From: Incurvaria masculella
Lineage: Eukaryota > Arthropoda > Insecta > Lepidoptera > Incurvariidae
NCBI GenBank assembly: GCA_946894095.1
Contig: OX335642.1
Location: 22,517,021-22,581,020 of the forward strand
Direction of reading: 5' to 3'
DNA length: 64,000 nt
The notes beneath the pieces are model-generated. The model ran no database searches. It was given only the letters and a program-made list of their open reading frames with translations, and had not been told where the DNA came from. Position numbers and translations under genes: made by a program. Of this stretch, positions 41,420 to 55,200 are shown one piece after another (position 1 is the stretch's first letter; every line of letters starts with the position of its first letter).

Positions 41420-44400
41420 ACGTTGAAAAAAATCAGCGTAGTTTCTTTCTAGTTCTTCTTCGCTGTGTTTTGTTTTGCAGAACTGGCCAATGTTAAAATG
41501 TGACAAATCCAAGTGCATTGTACTGTCTATGCAGGATGAATAAGCAATGTAATACAGTACAATTTACAAACAAAAAAGTTCTTCCTTTATATTGATTTGG
41601 TATGAAATTAATTAGAAAAACCAATTTCAAAAATTCTACCTCCTCTGTTTTGACTTCCCACCTCACCATATAGCGGAGCATTTTTCATGAAAAACGTTTT
41701 CTACAACAAATAATTCTGTTTCGGCTTTATTCAGATCAGATCTTGAGATGACCTTCACTAATTTTTGTCAGTTGGTTTGAAGTCATTAATGCATGCTAGA
41801 AAGTTATTTTTCAAAATTGCTTGCTTGAATTGCAAAACATTGCAAAACATTAACATATGCAAAACAGAACCACTTAACATATGACATTCTTAGTGTAATT
41901 TTATGTATTTGAACTCGTAGATCGAAGCGTTAAAATATATCTCATGTCGATAAAATTCAAACATTGGTATACCTATAAATACACAGTCCTTTTCATTAAT
42001 TTCAATTAAAAACAGATCTGAGTTTGGTCGCTTCATACATTTTCCATGCAGTTCGGCGTGACTTTGGAACACATCGATGACACTTTTTGAACACATTTTC
42101 CTAAATTCACCCGATCGAAATCGGTTGCCGTACCTTTAATAAATATTGAAAAATACGACATTTCTTGCACAATTTTCCAAGTATCCACTCTACTCGTTTA
42201 TCCAAAACATCTCTTCAGATATGAATAAAGCATGAATCACGAACCCGAGTAATGCTATCCGATGCGTCCAGCCCTCACAAGACGGCAAACACATTTGCGT
42301 CTCGGAACATAGAGCTCCGGCTCCCACACTACTTGGTGTAACCTACGTTGGGTCTGAATGTTAGCACGCCGCTAAAGCAAATGCCACCGAATGGAAACCA
42401 AACATGTGGAGCGTTTACGGGATGCGCGTGAAATTGAAACCACATTTTTGCATGAACATTTTCTCAGTATCGGTCCATCTATATCAGAAATTCATTGTTT
42501 TACAGCTCCCATTATTAAATTTAAAACATCATAATATGAAATGATATAGCTGCAGATCTAAGACATGGGGACAGTCGATCCACAGGTACAGATGTCGATA
42601 AATAAAAACAACGAAGTGACGTATTTTCGCGATCTAACTACACATATACGTCTATCACATCGAATACGTAATTAAATAATTGCAATGTAGCTTCTCTTTT
42701 TACAAGCATTGCTACATAGATTTTAAAAATAATCTGTAAACTATTTCGGTAATTCAATTGCAGGAGGTTTGTAGCGTGCTTCAACGCAAAAAAAACTGAT
42801 TATTTTCAAAATCGGATAACAATAGTTCAATATATTGTATAACCTAAAATTAATGAGGTAAAGGTAATATCGTATCCATTAAGACACATCAATAGGTATA
42901 TATATTGCTCTTTTTGGCACTTAGTAGCCGAACACCCTATTTTTTCTGAAATTAGATCACCTTAATCCGAGGTGCAAAAATATGTACAGTTAGGTGAATT
43001 AGAACTTTGGTAACCTTATTAATGATTCTGTCTGTCTTCCGAAATCCGTCAACTTTCCAAAGTTTATAAATCAAAACTTCCCTGCCGCCTCGGCCTACAG
43101 GAAAAACTTCTTAATGGCCGCCTCAGATCGCCTGAGATTACTTTAATATCCTTTTACGAGTGCCTCCACAGCCCCCCGGGATAGTCGGCGAGTTTAATGA
43201 AAATATTTCCCTTGTGACAAACATAAAAATCAAGGACAAAATATATTAGGCTCCGGTTTATTTCTTAATTGGATGTTTTTTTAGGATCCAAAACGTCAAT
43301 AAAACTGTGCACGAAATTTATGAAGATGCTTGAAAGTTCTTTTAGTTACTAAAATAGTTTTAAATTATGTTATCTTTTTTAATACCATATCTTTTTATAG
43401 CATTTCTTTTTTTAATTGACAATAGACAAAATCGTTTATTCAAATATGTACATTTTTTTATTTCTTCTAAATACGGTACTAAAGTAAATAGTATTTGACA
43501 TGTTTCAACCAGTTGGACCCTTTTTGCCAGTAGATTATACAAACATTTAGATTTATTATTGGACAAAAATATTAACAGCTTGTCGCAATTGTGGAACCAA
43601 GTTCATGCATTTAAATCTAAACGGGATGCATTGTGTATGTCGATATCTCCGGACGTGTGATAATACATGCATACATATGTTCTAGTTGAATATCCTTTGA
43701 TACTTATTATTACCAAAATGTGAATGAATAAACAATATTGGATCATCCACAAACCGCGAGTTCTTAGTAACTTAACAAAGCTTTGTCCGATAATCCATTA
43801 TATCCTTTCGCAATGGCTCGTCTGTAGGCTTGGACAGTTCGTACCCTCAGCACCTTAAGAGGCTATATTTTTCGTGTCGGCCCATATAAAAGCTATTTCC
43901 TACTCCATTTCTAAATATAGTCGGTTTAAATTATTCCAACAACATCATCTAAACAGTGCGTAGTCGCTTATGTTTTTAAATTTTATCAAAACTTTGTATT
44001 TACTGGAATGCTAAGTACTTTATATGAAATATTTTTAATAAAAAAGTACACACGATCAAACTGCTCTAACTAAGTAATTTACGGAAAAAAAATTTATGAA
44101 AACAAAAGAGAGCACTAGTAGGATTTTTAAAATATATTAAGGAAACAAAATTCACGTGAAAAACAGGTTAATCCTGAGGGTAGCTGCGTGACATCTTTGT
44201 AGGTAGATAATGGACGTTTAGTTTTGAAAATGTAGGCTCTTAAGGACCTTATAAATTCATAGAACGGAGTCTTAGCTGATAACTTGCTAGCGAATATTAA
44301 CTAATCTGCGTAACTTTATGCTGGCTAGTAAAAGTAATATACTGTCCGGTCCGCTGTATGGTCAAAGTGGCCACATAATTGTAATCCGGCGATAGTTCGT

Positions 44401-44475
44401 ATACCATAGAGTCGAAATATCGCCAACGCGCGCGAATTCGCTCTAAAAATTGACTTCGGCAAGTCAGTTCCCACC
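41420..44475. other. Intergenic DNA upstream of the channel gene
   Basis: The 5' untranslated exon and promoter of the channel gene should lie here or further right. A less AT-rich patch at 42240-42440 is a candidate but has no clear signal. No other gene seen. Confidence 0.35.
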
Positions 44476-44479
44476 CACA

Positions 44480-44575
44480 CGAATCCTCCAATACGTCTGC
44501 GAACATGTTTTAATGTGGCATATACGTTAAGGTTGGGTTGGTAGTTTTTGAAACAGGTAACAACGGGACGCATAG
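44480..44575 (-). repeat. Repeat shared with 62045-62130
   Basis: Read in reverse, TTTCAAAAACTAC, TATATGCCACAT and CGCAGACGTATTGGAGGATT match the 62-kb copy in order. Confidence 0.6.
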
Positions 44576-45559
44576 TAAGCGCGCTAGATCTCCTTTCTTT
44601 TTATCTATGGGTAGGACTAATTTCTTTAGCCCTGTACAACAAAATCGTTTCAAACTATTTTTCTTCTAATATGCCAAAGAAAACCTGTTTATCGTTTCAA
44701 CCATAAGCACGTTAAAACTCCGTTTATTTAATAATCTATGGTGTTAATGTGTAAGGTTGGACTCGAAAGTCCAAGCAAGCGCTCATGCCCAAGTGTGTTC
44801 TGATTCCGCCATCTGTAGGCCTACTCTACGAATTCCGCATTAACTAATCAGGAACAGCGATTTTCTCGGCGGAAGAACTTAAATAATTGGAATACCATGT
44901 TCTGGAATATTTTTGTCAAGAAACCCCCTATGACAACGGCCATTACTTTCTCGACTGAAATATTCCTCATTCCTGAGCAACACATTCCAAGAGCAGGCCT
45001 ACTGGTCTAAGCACCATACTTGAATTTGCTCCTACAGTCCCTAAGCCGGTAATCAATGTCCTATTAAGACAGTGTTTTACATACTTAGTTTTTCACCTTT
45101 ACCTGTGTTCATGCCTTATTGACAAATTTGCATATATTTTTCGTTAACGACTGGCAGATTAGAGTAAAGGAAATTTTAATTCAAATTCACCATAAACTTG
45201 CATTCAATCAATCTAAAATGTGACTACATTAAATATACACCGTCACTCAAAGTAAAGCAGCGATAAAGCAAACGAAACGATAAACTAATGAAACTGTCTT
45301 TCCGAACTGAAAGAACGAAACAGTCGGGAGAGTAAATTTTCTCCCGTCCGCAGAAACTGCTTCATTTCCTTGAGACCCCTTCGCTGAGGGGTGTGAGGGG
45401 ACCGGGCGAGGGGGGTTACCGAACAACCCCTTCATCACTCCGAGCCATAGATGTCTTATTTTTGCACTGGATATACCATGATTTTATGATAAAAATCTAC
45501 CACTCTTTGGTTACAGATTACAAAATTTTCTTTTTGGGTTATTCATTTTAGAAGTTCTT

Positions 45560-45665
45560 TCTATGGCATGGCACCTAATTCCTTCGGGAATGTGGTGTAT
45601 TTGGCTAATATTATAACAGTAGTTGTGTGGTATTAGCCATACATGTTAGGTTGCATTAAAAAATA
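45560..45665 (+). mobile_element. SINE tail fragment
   Basis: GGCATGGCACCTAATTCCTT, then ATTTGGCTAATATTATAACA and GGTATTAGCCATACATG before an A-rich end. Confidence 0.65.
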
Positions 45666-45669
45666 GATA

Positions 45670-46640
45670 AATAATATTACAAAAATTAGATACTTAACAA
45701 AGGGTGCATGAAACGAGCCTTGTTATGACAATTTCATTTTGTTTTATTTTATGAAGAAGCTTAAGTTAAGAAAGTAATCTAAGAGGTTAGGTTATTGGAT
45801 GATGTATATATCCCAAAAGAGTAATAGCCCCTTTAATATTATTATTTAAATGTGGTTTAGGTTGATGTCATATAATTTGCGTCTACGTCAAAAAACTCTT
45901 AAAAGTTTTTTTGTTACAAAATGAACACTTTCGTCACTCGAAAAGATTGGGCCGTGAAGTTGTTTGTCACATCTTAGAGATTACATTTGCTGGGTTCGAT
46001 ATGTCGTCTCACCCAATGAAGTAAAATTCCAAACAGGTAAGGGGAAAAATTCACCTTTCAATTCATGATTCACCTTAATACCGCCAACATAAGAAAAAAA
46101 ACATGATAAGACTCGTTCCTGCATAAAATATTAAACGTAAAGTTTGAATATTTTAAATATTTTGATTAATCTACATTTAGACGATGAATGACATGTCTAG
46201 GTGCAAGTGCACATCAGTGGCGCAATACGAGCTGGCGCGCAGCGTACTTTTAGAAGAATACTGGCGCAACTCTATTTGTCAATTGTTTCAAGTCAATACA
46301 AGAACGGATGTATTTATGGATAAATATACCCAGTTTGGTACTATTTTGTTGATTCGTAATTTTAAATAAATACAATTATACCCCATAGTATTTAAGTGTG
46401 AATTTTACAAGAATAATCGTAATATTTCAGTTAAACTAAAAAAAAGTTAACGAGTAACTTTAAAGGTGCTTCGTTTTATAACCAAAACATGTTGTATGAA
46501 AACCTAAATTTGTGTTTCAAACTTTTACGGTTACACTTTTTTTTCATTAAATTGAACATTTCTATAATATCTCGCACCATGTCCCCATGGTCACTCTGAA
46601 ATCGCCATAAAAGTGTAGTGATTATGGTATTGGATTTTGA
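45670..46640. other. Intergenic DNA, nothing recognised
   Basis: AT-rich with no gene signal. Confidence 0.4.
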
Positions 46641-46689
46641 TTGTTTATTTTTAATTTAAAATTGCTTTCATGTGCAAGCATATTTTAAT

Positions 46690-46815
46690 GATTAGCTTGT
46701 TTGCATTGAAGCAATTTAATCAGATTTTGAAAATATTCAGAAAAATAATTGGTCCGGACATAATTCGCACCTGACATCATTGTCCCTCTCTACCGCTAAG
46801 CTACCCAGACAATCA
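46690..46815 (-). mobile_element. Second tRNA-derived SINE family, inverted copy
   Basis: The reverse strand reads GATTGTCTGGGTAGCTTAGC and GGTAGAGAGGGACAATG, followed by the ATTTTCAAAATCTG block, as at 33113. Confidence 0.5.
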
Positions 46816-47559
46816 CGTCTCTCGACATTTTCTAGTTCTAATCGACTAAATGCTTACTTTATCTATAAATCGGCGCTTATTAATCCAACGAAATGGGATT
46901 TTTACCGCAAATATTGAGACTTAAACCTATGTTTCGAAAAAGAATTTAAGTTAGGACAGCATTGTACCGAAGCGAAGAAAGCTTCGCGAAGAGAGGGAGC
47001 AGAGCTTAATAAACGCCGCCGCCTTCATAAATAATTAATCAACCGACAGTCAATACCGTCTCATATATCCCTCCCTCTAATAGTTCCAGGCGAGTCGTGT
47101 AAGACCTAGATTGCATTTGAAGTGCACTTGCGGATGGACCATTTCGCAAGTCAATTATTACGTTACCATGTTGTATTTTGCATGAACTATTCATTCTCAC
47201 TGAGGTTTTTTTGTATGTTAAGCGCGGCAAATGGCGAACGTTAGAAAGAAAGAAAGAAGAAAGAAAAATCGTTTATTTGTCTCTTTTTTGCATTAAACTT
47301 AAGTACATAGTAACGATGAAAAGTAAATAACAGTAGACAAAATGGACCCATGGCAGCATATGCTATAGATAATGTGTCTATACCGCTGATATTATGGTGG
47401 GCCCGGGTGGTGATATGAGTAATCAGGGAAAGGACACATAGTAATGAACAAATAAAATATTACAAAAAAAAAATTGACAGGTGTTCTACTTTTAACACTT
47501 CATAATACCTAATACCTTCATAGGACCTATTAAGATGCCCGACGACGCCCATGGGTTTT

Positions 47560-47660
47560 CTAACATTTAGGGGTGCTGCGGAAACCATGCCGGCCGGCCA
47601 GGTCTTTTTTCACACCACGTTTGAAGGGCCCCAGGTCGTAATTTGGGGAAAATACCGCGG
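47560..47660 (-). mobile_element. LINE ORF2 C-terminal remnant
   Basis: On the minus strand the frame LPSAVFSPNYDLGPFKRGVK, then KDLAGRHG, is intact for 28 codons. Same family as 57785. Confidence 0.65.
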
Positions 47661-47879
47661 AAGGGAGTTAATCCCTTGGTTTTATTTGAGGTAGTGACAA
47701 GCTAAAAGAAACTAAGTGACAAAGACAGAGAAAGGTGGTTTCGATATGTAGAACTGAATTAATGACATATCCAATAATCAGAGCGGCAGTAGGTGAAACT
47801 GGTGAACAAGATTAGCTATGACTGGATTTTTTTTTATTCAACTGGGCAGGATGACTAAAACCACAACCTACATACGTCA

Positions 47880-48055
47880 TAATATTAGCCCAACTCACCA
47901 CATTACCAGAAAAAATTGGATCCATGCCATGACCTTCCCTTTATAAGTACAGCTACTGCATGGAAAATACGGACAATCTTTCATTGCCGGTTGGACCATA
48001 TTTTTATCTAATGCGAGACGGTACCGGGCGGGCTTAACCCTACAACCTGATAGAA
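47880..48055 (-). mobile_element. SINE body fragment (shared-body family)
   Basis: Reversed, it carries TAGGGTTAAGCCCGCCCGGT, ACCGTCTCGCATTAG, TGTCCGTATTTTCCATGCAG and GGTCATGGCATGGATCC. Confidence 0.7.
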
Positions 48056-48544
48056 CGCTTGATGAGGTTTTTGAGAAGCAAGGCCTTTCCAGTTTACTCA
48101 TGCTGCTAAAAAGACTAAAATAAACACTCGACTCAGTATATACGATTGTAAGATTTTTTATACTTTTCTTAAAACAAACTCATTCGTACATTACATTAAA
48201 GTTTCACAAGATTTGTAATGATATAAATTTAAATGTAGCGTAATGAAAGCGAATCAGTCCGGGAATTTTTATTGATAATATCACCGCAAAAGAGTTGGGA
48301 GCTTTTTCCCGCGGTCTTCTTGAGTTAAATGGGGTCCTCGAGATTAGATAACAAGGAGATAGATTGCCGGGTAGGCCTTACTAAGGATCTATAAAGAGTT
48401 TATTAAATGTGAAAAAAAGTATCCAATCGATGTTATCTTTTCTTATCAGTTTTTTAGTTTTTTAAAACTTTTATGGATTGTGTGGCGATAACTTAATTTA
48501 TATTTGATTATACTATCTGTTTATGAGCAAATCTACTTTGAACT

Positions 48545-48793
48545 GGTTAAAAGCCCCGGATTTTTTTTTATTGCTGCTTCAACCATCTTTTACTCCAATG
48601 CGATGGTACTAAGCAATTAATATATAATATTGACCTACATTGGATTCCGCACCATGGAATACTCGCATTCGTAACTAAAATCCACTTATCTGACTCGAAA
48701 TGAGAAAGACATTGGTACATGACCGGAGCGGAGATTTGAACCCATAACCTCTCGCATGAAAGGTAAGTCCTCTAGCCCCTACACCATGAGCTG
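48545..48793 (-). mobile_element. SINE copy with tRNA-like head
   Basis: The head at 48725-48793 reads (reverse) AGCTCATGGTGTAGGGGCTA and GGTTATGGGTTCAAATCTCC, a good A and B box pair. The body follows leftwards with deletions. Confidence 0.75.
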
Positions 48794-48886
48794 TAAATTC
48801 AAGATAGATTTTAGACAAAAAGCAGATTTCAAAGTAGTGATCTCTGAGATACACCACAAGTTATAATTATACATATATACATAGGA

Positions 48887-49012
48887 GTTTGGAACCACGA
48901 CATCAAGTGCGTCGGCGGAAAGCAGTGGTTCCGTACCGCTGAGGGCCGGGAGGACTGGATAAAAATTGGAGAGGTGTATGTCCAGCAGTGGACGCAAACA
49001 CGCTGACTGACT
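48887..49012 (+). mobile_element. LINE 3' end, open for the last 42 codons
   Basis: The frame reads WNHDIKCVGGKQWFRTAEGR, then EDWIKIGEVYVQQWTQTR and the stop with CTGACTGACT. It abuts a SINE copy. Confidence 0.75.
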
Positions 49013-49166
49013 TGGTATTATATTGATTAACTCTAATAGTAAACAGTAATCGAACCTTTTTTGTGCCTGCCTGTCCGTGTGTGCCATATGGCGGGAAACA
49101 ACGAATAAACTACTCGCATAATCATGTCACCTTTGCAATTTTTTAAAAACAGTTTTACTGGCTTTA

Positions 49167-49210
49167 GTCAGTCAGCGTGTTTGCGTCCACTGCTGGACAT
49201 ACGCCTCTCC
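49167..49210 (-). mobile_element. LINE 3' end, terminal 44 bp only
   Basis: Reversed it gives EAYVQQWTQTR, stop and the TGACTGAC tail. Confidence 0.65.
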
Positions 49211-49979
49211 AATCCTTCTCAAATCAGTCTTATTATTTTTCCCCGTCCCTGGTAGTACTTGGCTCGGCTACCCCCTAAGGGTACGTTTATTCTACACCTT
49301 ATTTGGAGTGGTGGCGTGTGATGACGCGGACGGAGCCGCCGCAAAAGCGAAGGTTCCGGTCGAACGTCACACTGGCTTTAGAGCACCGGTACCCAACTGG
49401 TATGGGTCCAAGGGCAATTGAAAATCCCGATACGCTACGCGCTGTGATGTAAAAAAAACTACATTATACATTAGCATATTTATTTCATGCGTATCTACTA
49501 AAGACTCATAGTGTAACATAGTTATTGTTAATTTAATTAATTTTTCCCCAATGTTTTTTTTTTATTTGTGTATTTCTTTTCCGATTTTGTTCCCGGGCGC
49601 CTAGATAACAGACCGCGGGCTACCAGGTACCCGCGAGTTACCGGTTGAGCACCACTATTAGCCAGAGGGTTGCACAGTGCTCCACTGCCAAACAGACTAA
49701 TGCCTTATTTTAAGGCACGACATATTTGTTTTTTTTTTCATGTAACTGAACATGAATAGGTATTATAGGTTTTTTTTATCCTGGTTTGTGGATATAAGAA
49801 TATGTATTAGTGTACTATATAATTTATATTAGTATATTTAATCATATGTAAAAATATGTATATATTATGGTATATGTAGGTAAATAGAGTTAATATATTT
49901 TTTTCTCTTTTCAAATTCTGGTGTGTCACCTACCTACAGATATTTCTATTGCCTTTCCTCATCGCCACACTGGCCGTCC

Positions 49980-50160
49980 GATATTAGCTTAACACGCATG
50001 GGAACTAGGTGCTATGCCAGGACCTTCCTTATATTACTCGGTTACATTGAACTGGATGGAAAACACGGACAATTTTCATTGCCGTTTCGACCATCGCTCA
50101 TTTGATGCGATGGTACCAACCCGGGCGGTCCCAAGGCGTCGCACACACGAGCTACCGAGG
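49980..50160 (-). mobile_element. SINE copy, 5S-type border, head deleted
   Basis: Reversed: GTCAGCCTCGGTAGCTCGTG borders directly on the body (GGTACCATCGCATCAAATGA, CGTGTTTTCCATCCAGTTCA, GGTCCTGGCATAGCACCTAG). The border is that of the 5S-headed copy at 41025, without the 5S part. Confidence 0.7.
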
Positions 50161-50164
50161 CTGA

Positions 50165-51230
50165 CAAATCTTGATTGATATCAAAATGCCTATACAATGT
50201 AATATATTGATTTCCGGATGGCTACGTATAATAGATTGTTTTTTAATAATTTGCTAATTTTGTCACAGACTGAACAAACTTCCTAACTTACCAATGCTTA
50301 TCTATTATTAATATTTCTTATGGAACTGGACATATTATGTAGATGGCTTACCCGCTGTAATGATATTGACATTGAAATTGTCTACGAATGTCTCCATCTA
50401 GTACAATGCAGCCTCAACTTTGGTATCGGAACAAATTTTACCTATGTTTCTTGCATTACATTGAAATATTTTAACGTGACACATATTTGGAATCATGCAA
50501 TATCTTATCTGTTTCTCAATCTTCTCCGTTATTTCTTATAAAATGTGCTCAATTCCTCAGAAAGACATCATAGATTTATCATAATATTTTCTGTTATAAA
50601 TCAGAGATAAAATTAAAAAATATCAATACTTTTCCCTAATATGATAAATTAATGCTAACAATAATATAATCGCGTCAAGTGGCCTGCAAAGATAACAACG
50701 AAAACAACTTGCACAGAAAACCCTAGTGAGTAACTATAGTACACAAGATCGTGAAATTATAATTACATATTTATGATTTTTTAGAATTAGTGACAAAATG
50801 AACTGGCACCGCTAGTGTCTAGGACAGCGTTTGCAAAACGAAAACGAAACCTTGTGCCATATATATGAATCTTGGTGTCCCGGCATACACATATATGACT
50901 TTAGTAGATATAATTGCATGACCATTATAGTATTTTTAAGCTCATGAATTCAGAACAGATGAAAGGTTTCTAATTGAAAAGGAGATTATATAAATACTTG
51001 GACCACGTAAGAAAGACGTCGTGTCGATTTGTTGTTTTCTCCGCTCTAATTTAAGTTCTCAACTTAATTTTTTCATATGCAGCCGTATGTAATTGATCTT
51101 TATTAAATATTTTCCAACCGATTAATATATATTTATATTTTATAATCATTATTGCCACTCTGACTCCCTTGCTCCTATTTTCGGTATCCAGAGTACTTAG
51201 CTGTCTATGCAGCTATTAAGTACTGTTGAA
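50165..51230. other. Intergenic DNA, nothing recognised
   Basis: AT-rich. An ORF near 50320 has no family resemblance. Confidence 0.4.
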
Positions 51231-51234
51231 CTAA

Positions 51235-51624
51235 TTTCGCCCAATGATTGTTAAGCCATAGAAAAAATTCTTGCTGCAAAAACGTGCAATACGTATTACT
51301 TGCAAGTCAGCCTGGAATGAACACTGCACACCATTATTTAAAAAGTAAAATATGCTAACCATGTATGACGCGTATGTTAAGGTGGCGCTGTTTGCGAGGT
51401 GGCACGCATTCGTACTCATAAGCCATACACACTTATTGCAAACACCAAGCCACAACACTACGAAATTTCAAAAAGCCCTACAATGCAAAGGTGCCATGTT
51501 TTATAATAAATTTCCTTACGATATACAAAACATAGAAAGTGACCAAATATTCAAAAGAATGTTACATTCATGGCTCCCAAGCAAAACCTTCTACAATTTT
51601 ACCCTTTTCCAGGAATGTAAGTAA
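51235..51624 (+). pseudogene. LINE reverse-transcriptase ORF2 C-terminal fragment
   Basis: A single frame reads KKFLLQKRAIRITCKSAWNE, then HCTPLFKK, a stop, NMLTMYDAYVKVALFARWHA, LLQTPSHNTTKF, CKGAMFYNKFPYDIQNIESD and FKRMLHSWL. The order LQKRAIR, CTPLF, YD, HNTR and G-x-x-x-YN-x-(L/F)-P-x-x-I is the standard C-terminus of Jockey/CR1-clade LINE ORF2. Two in-frame stops and the missing RT core make it a remnant. The last 90 codons are intact, so it is not very old. It lies about 460 bases upstream of the chitinase TATA box. Confidence 0.8.
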
Positions 51625-52085
51625 AGTGAATTTAATTTGACAAATGTGAATTTATAATATTTTTTTCTGATATTTAATGTATAATTTAATTTCTTTTTAA
51701 ATTAATTTATTTACATTTTTGATAACTTTGACGATCTGTACACAAGATCTGACAAATGACTCTAATGTTCTTGAAATCACAGAATCAACAATTTTGATTT
51801 CGATTTAATTTTTGATTTTACATTTAACTAATGATAATGCTAATAATGCTATCAAGACTAATGATAAAATATGACAAATCCGAGTGCAGTGTGGATGATA
51901 TATAAACAGTAAACAATAAACAATTGGCCCGCTCATTTCTGTTTTTCCTTTACCGTAAAGCATTCGTGTTAAATATTAATATTTTACCAATACTTTTATT
52001 TGCAAATAAGGTACAGCCATCATCTCATTACCTATATTCCTCATGCGACGCAACATTATATCTACTTAGGAGATAAAGGTGTTCT

Positions 52086-52120
52086 TATAAAAGGCGAAAT
52101 ATTTTTCATTTCCCGCAGTC
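52086..52120 (+). promoter_or_regulatory. TATA box and initiator of the chitinase gene
   Basis: TATAAAAG at 52086-52093 is followed 31 bases later by CAGTC (A at 52117), fitting the arthropod CAGT-type initiator at the usual TATA spacing. The predicted 5' leader is about 82 bases and unspliced. Confidence 0.6.
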
Positions 52121-52198
52121 AATTTGATGGCTTAGTAATATTAAATATATTACTATTAGTTATTCTGTTAAGCAACCATTAATTCAAAAAAATTTAAA

Positions 52199-52268
52199 AT
52201 GTTGAAATATTTAGCTTTTAGTGCTCTTTTCGCAATTTGGCAGTTGGATGTTCAATGTGACAATTCAA
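52199..52268 (+). CDS. Chitinase exon 1: signal peptide
   Basis: The exon encodes MLKYLAFSALFAIWQLDVQC, then DNS; the donor is GTAAGT, phase 1. The ATG lies about 82 bases after the predicted transcription start and is the first in-frame start. Confidence 0.88.
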
Positions 52269-55200
52269 GTAAGTAATTGGTTTCTGAATAATTGTTTTGA
52301 ATGTTTAGCTTTTTAATCGGGTTGCACTGGTTTTACCAGGTCACAAAAACGTATTGAGTGTTCTACCTTGATCTTGTGTTCTTTGATCTACATAAACGCA
52401 AACTGTAAATAATAAAAAATATGTCGCTAATTCCATAGTACTTCCTCAATTTTATATGTGTTTGCTAAACAGTTCTTATGTATCAATAAGCTCTCATGCA
52501 GACTCAATGTTCTTTGTCAATCTCAGTCCTTCAAAATGTGTTTTTACATTTTTGTCTCCTCAAATTAACAAACGCGTTAGTAATTATGAGACCTTCCCTT
52601 TTTTTCTGCACTAAACTTGATAAAAAACCAACTATATTTAAAATATTTTTTAGTTTAAATCCTTGAGACAAGAGTGTTTTTATAGAAACTCCTATTATGC
52701 AAACCTAAATATCTGAGTAATATTTTAGACCGTGTGTCTTCCAACATTCGGAATCCGAGTAAAACTGTAGGTTCCCGTAATTGTTTGTTGGGTTGGATCG
52801 TAATGGTTATATTAACGGTAATGGTCAAAACGTAAATGAAAAATTGTCTGTATTTGCAATCCAGTTCAATCCGTTGCTTTTACTATGACTGTGGGCACGG
52901 TATTAGCCATACATGTTCAGTTTAATAAAAAACACGTCAAAGGAAAGAAAAAAATAAACTCCTGGCAATATAATCTAATATCGGAAGTTGAATTTACTAA
53001 TCAAATAAGCGATCTTTAAGTACCCACTTGAACAATATGATCGCGATAAAATGATATTCGTAGAAGTATGCCATTAGAATTATCAATTTTAAAAGGGCTT
53101 TTTATCTATCAAGGTAACAATAGTTGATACTTCCCAGAGCCAACCGTATAGTTACGCATATCGAAAAAAAGTGGTGAAAGCTGTACCCTGGAATTTGAAC
53201 CCGCGGTCTTCTATACACAAGAGATAGGAGGAAATATTGATAAAAATAAATTCTTAACATTGCATTGCATCATAAAACGTTCGCAAATAATCGGTCAACG
53301 TATTCAGGTGTAATTAATTAATCGATAAGAAATGATAAGAATCTAGTTTCACGACCTTATTGCAAAGATATCGACGAGTGATCAACTGATGCTCCGTTTT
53401 TTATACATGGTGTTAATTTTTTTCGCGACATTACTATTCATGGATGTGGTGGTATTTAAAAATAAAAATCTAAAATAGTAAAAAAAAAAATAGGAATGTC
53501 GCGAACTTGTTTAACACCGTGCATAAGTGGACATGGAGAGCGAATACCAAGGTTATCTTTATGGTATTAGCCATACTCACGATATGGGAACTAAGAGCCA
53601 TGCCAGGACCTTGCTTATATTGCTACATTTTATTGGATGGAAAACACGGACAATTTTAATTGCCGCTTCGACCATCTGCATCGTTGTCAATGCGACAGTG
53701 CTAACCTGGGCGGGAATTACCATACCACCTAGGAAGGAAGGAAGGGGACCTACTGTTTTGCGTGGAATCCGCACCACGTCCAGCCTCACTGTTGAAAATA
53801 GTCACTCATTGATTTTTTACTACCGCGTAAGTGATTCACTTTTAGCTATAGGTCGTTTTATAATTTCAGCGAAACGGTTTTCGATCAAAATCATCGCATA
53901 TCCGAAGCTAGTTGACGTAGAGATGTTGCTTCAATGATCATTTATTCAATGCAATGTTACATACCTGGGCGGGTTTATTAAGGAACTGGACATAGATGGC
54001 TTATACCTGACCTACTGTGATGATATTATTTTGATTTTGATATTGATTGATTTTTTTAATTTCTTTGATGTTTGCATTCCTGATTTTGTAATATCAAGTA
54101 TTTAGTTTATTTCAAATGTCAGTCTTATAAAAGTCAGCCTCTTGCCATGTTAAAGAAAGATAGTGATATTTTTATGATTGCAAGTGCATCTTGAAGGAGG
54201 AAAATAAAAATTAATTAATTAACAATTAATAATGTTTTCTTTTCTCCTGTATATCTTTTAATAACGCGAAAAAATATATACCGCTTTCATTACAAGCGAA
54301 ACAATGTTTGTTCGGGCAAAAGTATGATTTATCATCATTGTATTTTGCAATAATGATTAGGTCTCAGAACACAATCAGTAGCCTCCCACATTTTTTCAGA
54401 AAAAGTAATGTGCTACTATGGAACATGGGCAACTTACAGAGCAGGCAGCGGAAGATTTGATGTCGACAATATTGATCCCATGATCTGTACCCACATCGTG
54501 TATACATTCGTGGGTCTAGCCGAAGATGGACAGATACGTTTCTTGGACCCATATTTAGATCTCTCTGACAACTGGGGTAGAGGTAAGAGTTATTTCATTC
54601 ATTTCATTCAACTTTTCCAGTGCAATTAAATATGTATTATAAAATTTGCCGTAAAGATTATTCATCAATTGACTTTTTAATAATGACGTCCTTACCTTCT
54701 TTAGATCCATGTACTTTGTATTCTCAATATGGTTAGGAAAAAAAATCATATTTATCTGCAGCATATAACACAACAACTATAATGCCTACATTTCTACGAT
54801 ATTTCAGACAATATGGCTAAGTTTAATGCCTTGAAAGAGAAGAATCCTGAACTCAAAACTATTCTGGCAGTTGGCGGCTGGAACGAGGCATCTGCCAAGT
54901 ATTCCGTTGTAAGTTAGTCTATTTGTACCGTTTGGCTTAAACTAATTTGCGTACAATCATACTTCATAATAACCGTATCGTTCATTCGCAAAAAAAATAA
55001 TATTTTCTCTGATAAAATCTAATAGATTATACCAAAGATAAGTAAAAAGACGATTACGTATAAGAGGTGTATAAAGCACGGAAAACTTCGGATTTTATTT
55101 CTCTTAATCTTGATTAAGGTTAATTTCCCTAAACACCGTAAATAAATGGAGTTGCATGTGCCAAATCATGTTCTCATGTAGAAATAAGAAATCACTTAAA

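Noticed and set aside
53527..53937. 136-codon plus-strand ORF as a gene
   Set aside because: It overlaps an inverted SINE in chitinase intron 1; its protein is the translated SINE.
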